Source: Asaia bogorensis (lineage in GTDB: Bacteria; Pseudomonadota; Alphaproteobacteria; Acetobacterales; Acetobacteraceae). From it: a DNA stretch of 27,360 nt. Shown one piece after another: positions 8,352 to 16,925 of this stretch. The DNA lies in assembly GCA_945886995.1 (NCBI GenBank), contig CAMCZJ010000008.1, forward strand, positions 1-27,360. The letters run 5' to 3'. Within the stretch, counting starts at the first letter, position 1. Every line of letters starts with the position of its first letter. A program made the translations under genes and the position numbers. The notes below the pieces were generated by a model, which saw only the letters and a list, made by a program, of their open reading frames with translations, had not been told where the DNA came from and made no database searches.

Positions 8352-8756
8352 ATGGCTGGGCCCGAGGATCTCGACCGATTGGCGGAAGACTGGATCACGC
8401 TCTGGCAGAGCGAGGTGGCCGGACTTGCCGCCGATCCGGAACTTGCGGAACGATGGGCGGCTTTTGCCACTTTGGGCGCTTCTTGGCTGCGCGCTGCCGC
8501 GCATTTCACCAAGCCCTTCAACCCTGGCGCGGCGCCGGCGCATGACAGCGCCGCTGCGCCGCCGCGGCCCGCGCCCACTGCCGCTCCATCTGGGGCTGGC
8601 GGGGATACGGGCCATGGCGGCGGCGGGGGCGCTGCCCGGGATGCCATGGCCGAACGGATTGCCACCCTGGAACGGCGCCTGGCCGATCTCGAAAGCGGGG
8701 CAGGCGGAGGCAGCGCGAATCAGCGCCGCCCTCGCCAGCGCCGGCCACGCGCCTGA
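8352..8756 (+). CDS. small coiled-coil protein upstream of phaC, possible mini PhaE-like subunit
   Basis: The 134-residue ORF has a good start: AAAGG lies about 6 nt before the ATG. Residues 1-50 form a Trp-containing helical segment (WITLWQSEVAGLAAD, FATLGASWLRAA). A Pro/Ala/Gly-rich linker (about 55-95) follows, then a short heptad-like coil (ERIATLERRLADLES, about 101-115) and a basic tail. This layout of helical head, disordered linker and C-terminal coil recalls PhaE or PhaM-type partners of PHA synthases, but it is much shorter than PhaE (about 350 residues) and no signature motif is certain. It overlaps the phaC frame by roughly 70 to 215 bp depending on the phaC start, so either the two are truly overlapping genes or one start is wrong. 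I do not recognise the family. Confidence 0.6.
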   Translation: MAGPEDLDRLAEDWITLWQSEVAGLAADPELAERWAAFATLGASWLRAAAHFTKPFNPGAAPAHDSAAAPPRPAPTAAPSGAGGDTGHGGGGGAARDAMAERIATLERRLADLESGAGGGSANQRRPRQRRPRA

Positions 8757-9774
8757 GGCCTTTCGCGGCGCGGTTCTGAACCGGCTACTACGCGCGGATC
8801 GGGCGTTGGTGGCCGGGCTCGCTGCCTATCGCCGCCATCCCTTCCAGCGCGAGGCCGCGCCGGTGCCGGCGATTTGGGCCGAAGAAGACAGCAAATTGCT
8901 GGATTATGGCGGGCAGGGACCTGTAGTGGTCTTTGTGCCTTCCCTGGTCAACCGCGCCTATGTGCTTGATTTAATGCCGGAAGCCTCCCTGCTGCGTTGG
9001 CTGCCGGGGCAGGGGTTTCGCACGCTTTTGCTTGATTGGGGCTGGCCGGGAGAGGCTGAACGCCACTTCTCCCTGACCGATTACATCGCCGGGCGGCTGG
9101 AACGGGCGTTGATGGCCGCCCCCGGCCCGGTCATCCTGGCCGGTTATTGCATGGGGGGCTTGCTTGGCCTGGCGCTCGCGTTGCGCCGACCTGATTTGGT
9201 GCGCGGCTTGGCACTACTGGCGACGCCTTGGGATTTTCATGCCGGGCCGGAAGGGGGGGCGCGCGCCCGCGCTGCGGCCGGCGCTTTGCCCGGGCTGGAA
9301 GCGCTGATGGAACCAACCGGCGCCTTGCCGGTGGATGTGCTGCAAACGCTATTCGCGAGCCTTGATCCCTTTGGCATTGCTGAGAAATTCCGCGGTTTTG
9401 GCCGGCTTGACCAGGCATCCGCTGCTGCGCGGCGCTTTGTGGCGCTGGAGGATTGGCTGAATGATGGCGTACCGCTGGCCGCCCCGGTGGCGCGGCAATG
9501 TATTGGCGACTGGTATGGGCGGAATGAACCGGCGGGGCTGGCCTGGCGCGTGGCCGGGCAGGTGGTGGACCCCGCCCTTTGGCAGGGCCCGGCCTTTGCC
9601 GCCATTCCGCATCGGGACCGCATTGTGCCCCCGGCTTCTGCCCTTGCGCTGACCGAGCGCTTGCGTCACGTCAAGCTGCATATGGCGCCGGCGGGGCATA
9701 TTGGCATGGTCGCCGGCATTGCTGCCGAAACAGCGCTGTGGCAGCCCTTGCGCGACTGGTTGCGCGGTTTGTGA
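8542..9774 (+). CDS. phaC: PHA synthase, class III PhaC-like alpha/beta hydrolase
   Basis: With the ATG at 8542 the protein has 410 residues, near the size of class III PhaC (about 355) and far below class I (about 590). The segments VPSLVNRAYVLDL, LLLDWGWPGEAE and LTDYIAG match class III synthases. The nucleophile lies in the synthase box GYCMGG (C203), with the acid in HRDRIVPP (D359) and the base in PAGHIGMVAG (H386), so the Cys-Asp-His triad is complete. It should polymerise (R)-3-hydroxyacyl-CoA at the granule surface. Start choice is uncertain: 8425 would give 449 residues with an unlikely N-terminus, while 8614 or 8641 are alternatives. I prefer 8542 because the RGPRPLPLHLG stretch just after it looks like family N-termini. 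Class III enzymes need PhaE; the overlapping upstream ORF is the only candidate in view. Confidence 0.85.
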   Translation: MTAPLRRRGPRPLPLHLGLAGIRAMAAAGALPGMPWPNGLPPWNGAWPISKAGQAEAARISAALASAGHAPEAFRGAVLNRLLRADRALVAGLAAYRRHPFQREAAPVPAIWAEEDSKLLDYGGQGPVVVFVPSLVNRAYVLDLMPEASLLRWLPGQGFRTLLLDWGWPGEAERHFSLTDYIAGRLERALMAAPGPVILAGYCMGGLLGLALALRRPDLVRGLALLATPWDFHAGPEGGARARAAAGALPGLEALMEPTGALPVDVLQTLFASLDPFGIAEKFRGFGRLDQASAAARRFVALEDWLNDGVPLAAPVARQCIGDWYGRNEPAGLAWRVAGQVVDPALWQGPAFAAIPHRDRIVPPASALALTERLRHVKLHMAPAGHIGMVAGIAAETALWQPLRDWLRGL

Positions 9775-9909
9775 TAAAATTTGATGAAGGATAGTCTTGG
9801 CAGCGCAAAGCGGTGGAAGCTGTGCCCCAATTAAGGTAGTGATTCCGTCATCCAGATAAATGAAATTTTCGGCTTGCAACCCCCACTTCTTCAGGAAGGA
9901 TATCCCCCC

Positions 9910-11082
9910 ATGACCGAAATCGTGATCGCATCCGCTGCCCGCACCCCGGTTGGCGCCTTCAACGGGGCTTTCGCCTCCTTATCCGCGCATGCGCTGGGCA
10001 CTGTTGCCATCAAGGCCGCCATGGAACGCGCGCGCATTGAAGGCGCGGAAGTGGACGAAGTGATCCTGGGCCAGATCCTGGCCGCCGGCGCCGGGCAGAA
10101 CCCAGCGCGTCAGGCTTCCGTGAATGCCGGCATTCCGGTGGAACATACGGCCTTTGGCATCAATCAGCTTTGCGGATCAGGCTTGCGCGCGGTTGCCTTG
10201 GCTGCGCAGCAGATTGCGACTGGTGATGCGCGCATTGTGGTGGCAGGCGGTCAGGAAAGCATGACCCAGGCGCCGCATGCACAGCAGCTGCGCGCCGGGC
10301 AGAAGATGGGCGATCTTTCCCTGATGGATACCATGCTGCGCGATGGGCTGATGGATGCCTTCCATGGCTATCACATGGGCAATACGGCGGAAAACGTTGC
10401 CCGCGCCTTCCAGATCACGCGCGATGAACAGGATCAGTTTGCCTTCAATTCGCAGCGCAAGGCTGGCGAGGCCATGGCGGCGGGCCGTTTTGCGGATGAA
10501 ATCACGCCGGTCACGGTGAAGGGCCGCAAGGGCGATGTGGTGGTTTCCAGCGATGAATACCCGAAGCCGGATACGACGATGGAAATCCTCGGCAAGCTCC
10601 GCCCAGCCTTCGCGAAGGATGGGTCTGTCACCGCCGGCAATGCTTCCGGCATCAATGATGGTGCGGCGGCGGTGGTGGTGATGACGGCGGCCGAAGCCGC
10701 CAAGCGCGGCATCACGCCGCTGGCGCGCATTGTGTCCTGGGCGACAGCGGGCGTTGACCCTTCCATCATGGGCACGGGGCCCATCCCGGCATCGCGCAAG
10801 GCTTTGGCCAAGGCGGGCTGGAAGATTGATGATCTTGACCTGATCGAAGCCAATGAGGCCTTCGCCGCGCAGGCCATTGCCGTGAATAAGGATCTTGGCT
10901 GGGATACCAGCAAGGTGAATGTGAATGGCGGCGCGATTGCGATTGGCCACCCGATTGGTGCTTCCGGTGCCCGCGTGCTGACGACCCTGTTGTTTGAGAT
11001 GCAAAAGCGCGGCGCGAAGAAGGCGCTGGCGACACTTTGCATCGGCGGCGGCATGGGTGTTGCCATGTGCCTGGAGCGCTAA
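9910..11082 (+). CDS. phaA: acetyl-CoA acetyltransferase (beta-ketothiolase)
   Basis: The start at 9910 is fixed by AGGAAGGA 9 nt upstream and gives 390 residues, the normal length for this thiolase; an in-frame start at 9874 would add 12 atypical residues. Catalytic features are all present: acyl-accepting C88 in NQLCGSGLRA, H347 in GHPIGASGARV and C377 in CIGGGMGVAM. It condenses two acetyl-CoA to acetoacetyl-CoA, the first step of PHB synthesis, or runs in reverse for degradation. It follows phaC by 135 bp on the same strand, with its own strong ribosome binding site. The reductase phaB, often next to phaA, is not in the window. A strong terminator follows. Confidence 0.95.
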   Translation: MTEIVIASAARTPVGAFNGAFASLSAHALGTVAIKAAMERARIEGAEVDEVILGQILAAGAGQNPARQASVNAGIPVEHTAFGINQLCGSGLRAVALAAQQIATGDARIVVAGGQESMTQAPHAQQLRAGQKMGDLSLMDTMLRDGLMDAFHGYHMGNTAENVARAFQITRDEQDQFAFNSQRKAGEAMAAGRFADEITPVTVKGRKGDVVVSSDEYPKPDTTMEILGKLRPAFAKDGSVTAGNASGINDGAAAVVVMTAAEAAKRGITPLARIVSWATAGVDPSIMGTGPIPASRKALAKAGWKIDDLDLIEANEAFAAQAIAVNKDLGWDTSKVNVNGGAIAIGHPIGASGARVLTTLLFEMQKRGAKKALATLCIGGGMGVAMCLER

Positions 11083-11112
11083 GCGCTTCCGTCGCGTTTT
11101 ACCCAAAGAAAA

Positions 11113-11151
11113 AGGGCTCGCCAGTGTGATCCGGCGAGCCCTATTTTTTTT
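11113..11151. terminator. strong bidirectional intrinsic terminator
   Basis: AGGGCTCGCC (11113-11122) pairs perfectly with GGCGAGCCCT (11133-11142) around a 10-nt loop and is followed by a run of eight T (11144-11151). The A-rich stretch just before it (11107-11113) gives a T-tract on the other strand. It sits between the convergent phaA and tartrate dehydrogenase genes and should serve both. Confidence 0.92.
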
Positions 11152-11158
11152 GAGCTGA

Positions 11159-12232
11159 TCAGAACTTTGCTACGGCTTCAGCGATGGCGCGGCCAACATC
11201 CTCAGTCCCGGCCTGCCCGCCCATATCGCGCGTGCGCGGGCCACCTTCCGCCAGCAGCTTTTCAATCACCGCCAGGATCGCATCGGCCGCCTCTTTCTCG
11301 CCGAGGTGTTCCAGCATAATCGCACCCGACCAGATCTGACCGATCGGGTTGCAGATGAATTTGCCCGCAATATCCGGCGCGCTGCCGTGGACGGGTTCGA
11401 ACATGGAAGGGAAGCGCTTTTCCGGATTGATATTGGCGCTGGCGGCAATGCCAATGGAACCCGCCACCGCCGGCCCAAGATCCGATAGAATATCACCGAA
11501 CAGATTGGACCCCACCACCACATCAAACCAGTCCGGATGCTGCACGAAATGGGCGCAGAGGATATCAATATGGAATTGGTCCGTTGTGATGCCCGGATAA
11601 TTCTTCGCCATTTCGGCAAAGCGTTCATCCCAATAGGGCATGGTGAAGGTGATGCCATTGGATTTCGTGGCACTGGTCACCTTCTTGCGCGCCCTGGTCT
11701 TGGCCAATTCAAAGGCGTAACGCAGCACGCGGTCCACACCGATACGCGTAAAGACGCTTTCTTGGGAGACGAATTCGCGGTCTGTCCCCACAAACATGCG
11801 CCCGCCGCTTGAAGAATACTCGCCTTCCGTATTCTCGCGCACCACAATGAAATCAATATCCTTGGGGCCACGATTGGCAAGCGGCGTGGTCGCCCCCGGC
11901 AGCAGCCGGCAAGGGCGCAGATTCACATATTGGTCAAAGCCGCGCCGGATGGGGATGAGCAAACCCCAGAGCGAGACATGATCCGGCACGCCAGGCCAGC
12001 CCACGGCGCCCAGGAAGATGCTGTCGCTGTCCTTCAGCCGATCCATACCATCATCCGGCATCATTTTGCCGGTCTTGGTGTAGGTTTCGCAGGACCAATC
12101 GTAATGCGTGAGTTCCAAGTCAAAGCCGAAGCGCCGCGCCGCGGCATCCAGCACGCGAAGCCCCTCGGGCGTAGTTTCCTTGCCAATGCCATCCCCTGGG
12201 ATGACGGCGATGCGATGCTTGCGTGTGGCCAT
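11159..12232 (-). CDS. tartrate dehydrogenase / D-malate dehydrogenase
   Basis: The 357-residue protein is a beta-decarboxylating dehydrogenase of the isopropylmalate/isocitrate family. IAVIPGDGIGKE at the N-terminus, YVNLRPCRLLPG (substrate Arg), VVRENTEGEYSS, the metal-binding GDILSDLGPAVAGSIGIA and the nucleotide-site FEPVHGSAPDIAGK are all present. The ENTEGEYSS and GWPGVPDHVSLWGLL segments favour the tartrate dehydrogenase/decarboxylase and D-malate dehydrogenase branch (TtuC/DmlA) over LeuB. These enzymes oxidise D-malate or tartrate with NAD and divalent metal in the cytoplasm. An AGGAG sequence lies 6 nt before the ATG. No LysR regulator or transporter adjoins it, so the natural substrate is unresolved. 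Confidence 0.9.
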   Translation of the reverse strand: MATRKHRIAVIPGDGIGKETTPEGLRVLDAAARRFGFDLELTHYDWSCETYTKTGKMMPDDGMDRLKDSDSIFLGAVGWPGVPDHVSLWGLLIPIRRGFDQYVNLRPCRLLPGATTPLANRGPKDIDFIVVRENTEGEYSSSGGRMFVGTDREFVSQESVFTRIGVDRVLRYAFELAKTRARKKVTSATKSNGITFTMPYWDERFAEMAKNYPGITTDQFHIDILCAHFVQHPDWFDVVVGSNLFGDILSDLGPAVAGSIGIAASANINPEKRFPSMFEPVHGSAPDIAGKFICNPIGQIWSGAIMLEHLGEKEAADAILAVIEKLLAEGGPRTRDMGGQAGTEDVGRAIAEAVAKF

Positions 12233-12299
12233 TGGGCGCTCCTGCTATTTCATGATTTACGTCATAACCTGGGATGCGGGCTTTGCCAGCCCTGGGCTT

Positions 12300-13391
12300 T
12301 CAGGCCGCACTGCCGCGCCAGGCTTTCAACAGCCCATGCGCCACGGCAAGCAGCGCTGGGCCGATAAAAAGCCCCAGAAAGCCAAAGGCAATCAGCCCGC
12401 CAAAAACGCCCAGGATAATGAGCGAAAGCGGCATTTCGCTGCTGCGTTTAATAAGAAGGGGGCGGATGATGTTGTCACTGCCTGAGACGATGATGAGGCC
12501 CCAAAGCGCCATGAAGATCGCCCAGCCGAGTTGTGCCTCGCTATAAAGCCACGCCGCCGCGCCAAGCCAGGCAACGACTACCAGCGGCCCAAGCACCTGG
12601 CTGATGGAGAAAATCAGCGTCAGGAAGGAAATCACCGCAACGCCCGGTACACCGGCAAGGGCAAGCCCAAGCGCCATGAGCGCTGCCTGGATAATGCCAG
12701 TGCCGACAATACCCCAAGCGACCCCACGCACCGCGCCTTCAGCTGATGCAACCGCATTACGGCCTGTCTCCCCCGCCAGCCGCCCGGCAATGTCATCTAC
12801 CTCATGCGCCAGCTTGTCGCCGCTGGCCCAGAAGGCGGTCGCCACGATCAGGGCGAGGAGAATCTGGACCACGCTTGCCGCCGCCGCTTGCCCGATATCC
12901 ACCAAAAGGCTGGTGATGCGTCCGGCATAGGGGGCGAGCAATTGCGAAAAATCACCCTGCATATGCAGCAATTGTGGCCACCAATTGCCGATTGCCCCCC
13001 CAATAAGGGGCAGCCCCGAAAGCCACGCGGGTGGTGCTTCCGGCAGGCCCGCCAGGAGATCACGCCCGACCCTTGATGCATGCGCAATCTGGCCACCCAA
13101 TTCGGGTGTTAGCGCAAGCGCCGGGATGGCGAGCGAAAGGACCAGCAGAAGCAGCATGACGGTTGCGGCGATGCCGCGCGGAATGCCGCGTTGGACCATC
13201 GCTTCACGCAAGGGCCAGGTACCAATGGCAATAAAGCCGCCAAAAGCGATGGCCAGACCGAAGGGTTCCAGCACACGAATGACGCCGTAGAGCAAAAGCG
13301 CAAGCAGCAGCAAAACCGCAGCCCTTTCGGCGAGCATGGCGGTTTGCGTATGGCGGTCTGATGAAGGCCCGGGCGATTCGGTGTTTGGCAT
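12300..13391 (-). CDS. AI-2E family transporter (membrane permease)
   Basis: The start at 13391 has an ideal AGGAG 6 nt upstream and gives 363 residues; a start at 13406 lies inside that ribosome binding site and is unlikely. About eight hydrophobic segments are visible: paired helices at roughly 20-65, another at 68-88, a soluble middle stretch, then helices in the C-terminal half including a GLIAFGFLGLFIGPALLAVAHGLL segment. The latter is typical of the AI-2E exporter-like family (formerly UPF0118/PerM). Members have been linked to autoinducer-2 export, Na+/H+ antiport or nothing proven, so the substrate should not be assumed. It is on the same strand as the neighbouring dehydrogenase but separated by 67 bp. 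Confidence 0.88.
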   Translation of the reverse strand: MPNTESPGPSSDRHTQTAMLAERAAVLLLLALLLYGVIRVLEPFGLAIAFGGFIAIGTWPLREAMVQRGIPRGIAATVMLLLLVLSLAIPALALTPELGGQIAHASRVGRDLLAGLPEAPPAWLSGLPLIGGAIGNWWPQLLHMQGDFSQLLAPYAGRITSLLVDIGQAAAASVVQILLALIVATAFWASGDKLAHEVDDIAGRLAGETGRNAVASAEGAVRGVAWGIVGTGIIQAALMALGLALAGVPGVAVISFLTLIFSISQVLGPLVVVAWLGAAAWLYSEAQLGWAIFMALWGLIIVSGSDNIIRPLLIKRSSEMPLSLIILGVFGGLIAFGFLGLFIGPALLAVAHGLLKAWRGSAA

Positions 13392-13473
13392 GGCTTGCTC
13401 CTGCAAGCATACCCAAGCACATCGTTAGCCTTGAGGGGAAGCTATGGCGCCCCCTGGCCGGCAGCAAGCGCCT

Positions 13474-14229
13474 TCAGGAAGGAATGCCGCCGACTGCGCT
13501 ACGCTTGATGGCAACACCGGTTGCAAGGCTATGGCGCGCCTTCACCCTTTCCTCCTGAGATGAAATAGCGATCTCAATTTCAATAAGGACCTGCTCGATG
13601 CGCTCAATATCGGCGTTATCGTCGCGCACCTGTGTTACAAGATCAGCCGCATAATGCAGCCCCAGGGTCAGGCAGCCGGTATGAAGCCCCTTAATGCGCC
13701 CGACTAGATCATGCACTTCCTCAACACTCTTGGACCGCCTGAGGTCACGCGCGAATGCCGCGCATTGGCCCCGCAAGGAATAGAGGTAGGTCAGAAGCTG
13801 GTCCGGCGCGATATTCAGGCGGTTCAGCGTGGCTGATGGCGGTTCGGCAATCCTCTCCCATGCGGTATTCAGGATTTTTTGCAGTGAACCGCGGGCTTCC
13901 CGCGCGTGAAATGGCTTGACGATATAGTGGCTGATCCCGAGCGTGACCGCCTGCTTCACCGTGTCAAGGTCAGCGGCGGCGGTAACCAGCACGAAGGGAA
14001 TCTCCCTGAAGCGTGGGGAAGACCGAACGCGCTTCAGGAGATCAATTCCGGAAAGCCGAGGCATCTGCACATCACAACAACAGATCATGGGGGCCGGCCC
14101 CATTTCCATCTGTTCCCACGCATCCTGGCCATCCACGGCTTCAACGACCTTCAATTCGATGAAGCTTCGCATGAGATCGGCCAGCGCCATGCGCGATACG
14201 ATGTCGTCATCGACAACCAGGGCTCTCAT
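13474..14229 (-). CDS. response regulator with degenerate HPt-like C-terminal domain
   Basis: The 251-residue protein has an N-terminal receiver domain: acidic pocket VDDD (6-9), phospho-acceptor D53 in CCCDVQMP, T83 in LVTAA and K105 in IVKPF, so it should accept phosphate. There is no DNA-binding, GGDEF or other known output domain. Instead residues 140-220 form a helical segment whose VGRIKGLHTG stretch (176-185) aligns with the HPt motif FHGFKGSAG of the partner kinase, with Gly177 where the phosphorylated His would be. The domain may bind another protein or a receiver without carrying phosphate. Its ATG overlaps the kinase stop (ATGA), so the two form one translational unit. Confidence 0.88.
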   Translation of the reverse strand: MRALVVDDDIVSRMALADLMRSFIELKVVEAVDGQDAWEQMEMGPAPMICCCDVQMPRLSGIDLLKRVRSSPRFREIPFVLVTAAADLDTVKQAVTLGISHYIVKPFHAREARGSLQKILNTAWERIAEPPSATLNRLNIAPDQLLTYLYSLRGQCAAFARDLRRSKSVEEVHDLVGRIKGLHTGCLTLGLHYAADLVTQVRDDNADIERIEQVLIEIEIAISSQEERVKARHSLATGVAIKRSAVGGIPS

Positions 14230-16622
14230 GGCGAAATTCCTTTCATGATATCCTTGAGCATATTGCGAAGCTCAGGCATTTTTTCAGTGATGAGCGCCCA
14301 GTCCCGTTGGTCTGCGGCCTTTTCCAGAAGGGTGCTGGAATTCTGGAGTGCGCCGCCGGGCCAGATATAGCCAGCACTGCCTTTAAAACCATGAAAGATA
14401 TTTGCCAGGGTCGCGAAATCCTGCCCTTCATAGGCGGCCTCAAGTTCAGTCAACCGTGCATCAAGGCTCTCACGGAAGGCGATACGTAAGCGCGTATGAA
14501 GATCGCTTGTACGATATTCCTCATCTCTTGCATGGTCGCTGCTTGCCGGCAGCGTGTGCGTATCCGGCGGTGCGACGGGCGCGCCAAAGATCGCATCAAG
14601 CCCCCCTTCGGCGTGATGAAAAAGGGGAAGAAGGGGCGCATTTTCGGCAAGCCTTTTTTCGATGGCGCGCGCGATGCTTTGATGCAGCAGCGAATCATCA
14701 ATGGGCTTGACCAAAAAATCATCTACACCGCATGAAAGATAGAATTTGCGGCTTTCATCATCAGCATTTGCGGTCAGCATGATGATGCGTATATTCGGAT
14801 TCGGAATATAAAATTCGCCCTCGCCCTCTGCACGGATGATGCGAATGGCGGTTGCCCCATCCATTTCCGGCATGCGTCCATCCATGAGGATAAGATCGTA
14901 ATGGCGTTGCGGCAGGGCTTCTAGCGCCTTTCGGCCATTATCCACAAAATCAACGCGGTGGCCCATTTCCTCCAATAGGCCTTGGATGATGATCTGGTTG
15001 GGCAGGAAATCCTCGGCGCAAAGAATTTGCAATTGATGTGAATGTGGTTGCAAGCGGGTAAGCAGGGCGTTTGCAGGCGTGGTGCCTGGCCTGAAGGGAA
15101 TGACAAAGCTGAAGCAGCTCCCTTCATTGATTTTGCTTGTGAGACCGATGTCACCTTCCATCAGATCAACAAGCTGTTTGCAGATGGCAAGGCCAAGCCC
15201 CGTGCCACCGAAGCGCCTGGTTGTTGATGTATCGGCCTGTGCAAATTTCTGGAAAAGACGGATTTGTGCCTCAGGAGGAATGCCAATTCCCGTATCCTTG
15301 ACATCAAACCGGATGCGGCTTCTGCCTTCATCCAAGGCTTGCACTGAAATGGTCAAGGCGACGCTACCCTGATCCGTGAATTTGATGCCATTACCAATCA
15401 GGTTGATCAAGATTTGCTTGAGACGCGCGGGGTCCCCCAAAAGAACATCGGGAACCGCATCATCAATCGTCACCTCTAGCGCGATATTCTTTACTTCAGC
15501 CCGTTCGGCAAGAATTCCGACGCTATCCGAAATAAGGTGCCGGAGGGAGAAATCAACCTCCTCAAGAATTAGCTTTCCGGCCTCAATTTTCGAAAAGTCC
15601 AAGATGTCGTTCAGTAAGTCCAGCAGGAATTCAGCATTAGTTTGCGCCATGTCCAGGTTTTGGCGCGTTTTTTCGGTAAGCGCTGTATCACGTAAGGCCA
15701 GTCGTTGCATGCCTATCACGGCCGAGAGAGGTGTACGGATTTCATGGCTGACCATTGCAAGGAATTCGCTTTTGGCGCGGCTTGCATTGTCGGCGGCTTC
15801 CTTGGCGGAAAGGGTCTGTACAAGACCACTCCACACATCCTGTTCAAGCTTTTTTCGTTCCGTAATATCTTCGATTATGCAAAGACACGCATTTTCCTCA
15901 TTTTCCAGCAATACACTGGCTATATGCGCCCGCAGCCAGATGATGGAGCCATCATTACTTTCAAATTCCACTTCGAGAATGCTGTGGCCTTCTTCTGAAA
16001 TCTCACCCCACATCGCCTCCATATAGCAATCATAGGCTTGTTTGCTGGACAGGATGCGCGATGCTGGCTCACCCGTCAGATTTTCGATGGGTGTTGACAG
16101 AATTTCAGACGCCTTCGCGTTCACCTTGGCGATGATGCCCGCGTTAACCATGACCAACCCTAGTGGTGCAGATTCAAAATACGTGGCGTCTTTCTGGATG
16201 AGTGTGACGAAGGTGTCGAAATGGGTTCTGGTAGAGACACGCCGAATGCCCTCACTGCTGGCACTGATGTCTTCAAGCCTGACCATGACAACACGCCTAG
16301 GTTGCGAGGAATCAGCGCCAATCCGCAGCAGAATCAGCCGCAATCCCCTGGGCGTGGGGCGCAGCAACTCGATTGCCTGTGAACCTCCGGAATTGAGAAC
16401 ATCCTCAAGCGTGATGGCAAGCTTGTTGCGACTCTGTCTTTCAAAGAGCTGTGTCAGGGCCAATTGAGTCGTCGGGAGTTTCGCTTCGTCCAGCCAAAGG
16501 AGTTCCTTTGCCGCCGGAGAGATGGAAAGACTGTCATTATCCGCATCCCAGGCCAACCAGGCCGAAGCATCCGGTATTGTGGCGTCCGTTGGATCAGGAC
16601 ATGCGAGCATTTTGATCGGCAT
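14226..16622 (-). CDS. hybrid sensor histidine kinase (PAS-HisKA-HATPase-REC-HPt)
   Basis: The 798 residues carry, in order: a PAS-like region (about 20-120), a second PAS domain with PAC ending in CLCIIEDITERKKLE (about 145-260), HisKA with SHEIRTPLS (phospho-H293) and the ATPase with N-box NLIGNGIKF, G1 DTGIGIPP and G2 GGTGLGLAI. A receiver (about 532-655, D581 in LMDGRMPEMDG, K639) and a C-terminal HPt domain (H744 in IFHGFKGSAG) follow. All phosphorelay residues are intact, so a four-step His-Asp-His-Asp relay to the coupled response regulator is possible. There are no transmembrane segments, so it probably senses a cytoplasmic or redox/small-molecule cue through the PAS domains. A GAAGG sequence precedes the ATG. 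The signal is unknown. Confidence 0.93.
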   Translation of the reverse strand: MPIKMLACPDPTDATIPDASAWLAWDADNDSLSISPAAKELLWLDEAKLPTTQLALTQLFERQSRNKLAITLEDVLNSGGSQAIELLRPTPRGLRLILLRIGADSSQPRRVVMVRLEDISASSEGIRRVSTRTHFDTFVTLIQKDATYFESAPLGLVMVNAGIIAKVNAKASEILSTPIENLTGEPASRILSSKQAYDCYMEAMWGEISEEGHSILEVEFESNDGSIIWLRAHIASVLLENEENACLCIIEDITERKKLEQDVWSGLVQTLSAKEAADNASRAKSEFLAMVSHEIRTPLSAVIGMQRLALRDTALTEKTRQNLDMAQTNAEFLLDLLNDILDFSKIEAGKLILEEVDFSLRHLISDSVGILAERAEVKNIALEVTIDDAVPDVLLGDPARLKQILINLIGNGIKFTDQGSVALTISVQALDEGRSRIRFDVKDTGIGIPPEAQIRLFQKFAQADTSTTRRFGGTGLGLAICKQLVDLMEGDIGLTSKINEGSCFSFVIPFRPGTTPANALLTRLQPHSHQLQILCAEDFLPNQIIIQGLLEEMGHRVDFVDNGRKALEALPQRHYDLILMDGRMPEMDGATAIRIIRAEGEGEFYIPNPNIRIIMLTANADDESRKFYLSCGVDDFLVKPIDDSLLHQSIARAIEKRLAENAPLLPLFHHAEGGLDAIFGAPVAPPDTHTLPASSDHARDEEYRTSDLHTRLRIAFRESLDARLTELEAAYEGQDFATLANIFHGFKGSAGYIWPGGALQNSSTLLEKAADQRDWALITEKMPELRNMLKDIMKGISP

Positions 16623-16925
16623 GGCTTTGAGCCTTCACTTTAGAATTTGAAACCAGGATGCGCAGCGTTCACGCCGACCTGCCCCGGCTTCAGATGTTTG
16701 CTGACTAGAAAATGTGCGATGGGTCTGGTCCGTCGTGAACGGGGGGCTGGGGGTGGAGCGGTTGAATTCGATTTTCAGCCTACACAGTAAGAGTGAAACT
16801 GCCCTTAAAATTTGCAATTGCATTGGCCCTTTGGCTTCAGGGGGCCTTTGGGCCATTGCGCTTGACCACATCACGACAAAAGGTGACGTTAGCCATTCAT
16901 AATCCAAGCGCATGGGGGATACGGT
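16623..16925. other. divergent intergenic region between the hybrid kinase and binding protein genes
   Basis: These 303 bp separate two divergent genes and must hold both promoters, but I cannot point to convincing -35/-10 pairs on either strand. A CATAAT at about 16898 could be a -10 element for the plus-strand gene, without a good -35. The main structure is a near-perfect inverted repeat at 16820-16859, listed separately. A GTG-started reading frame from 16793 has a signal-peptide-like beginning but runs into the next gene in another frame; I do not call it. Confidence 0.5.
16820..16859. repeat. imperfect inverted repeat upstream of the family 5 binding protein
   Basis: GCATTGGCCC (16820-16829) and GGGCCATTGC (16850-16859) are complementary at 9 of 10 positions around a 20-nt spacer. 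It lies about 65 bp before the binding-protein start and could be a regulator site or a leader stem. No T-tract follows, so it is not a terminator. Confidence 0.4.

Noticed and set aside
8614..8640. GC-rich GGCGGCGGGGGCG tract in the phaC overlap
   Set aside because: Looks like a G-quadruplex-type tract but has no clear four-run spacing; explained by Gly/Ala coding.
12245..12290. ATGA/TCAT and GGGCT/AGCCC small hairpins between the dehydrogenase and AI-2E genes
   Set aside because: Stems of 4-5 bp without a T-tract or symmetry with neighbouring sites; not distinguishable from chance.
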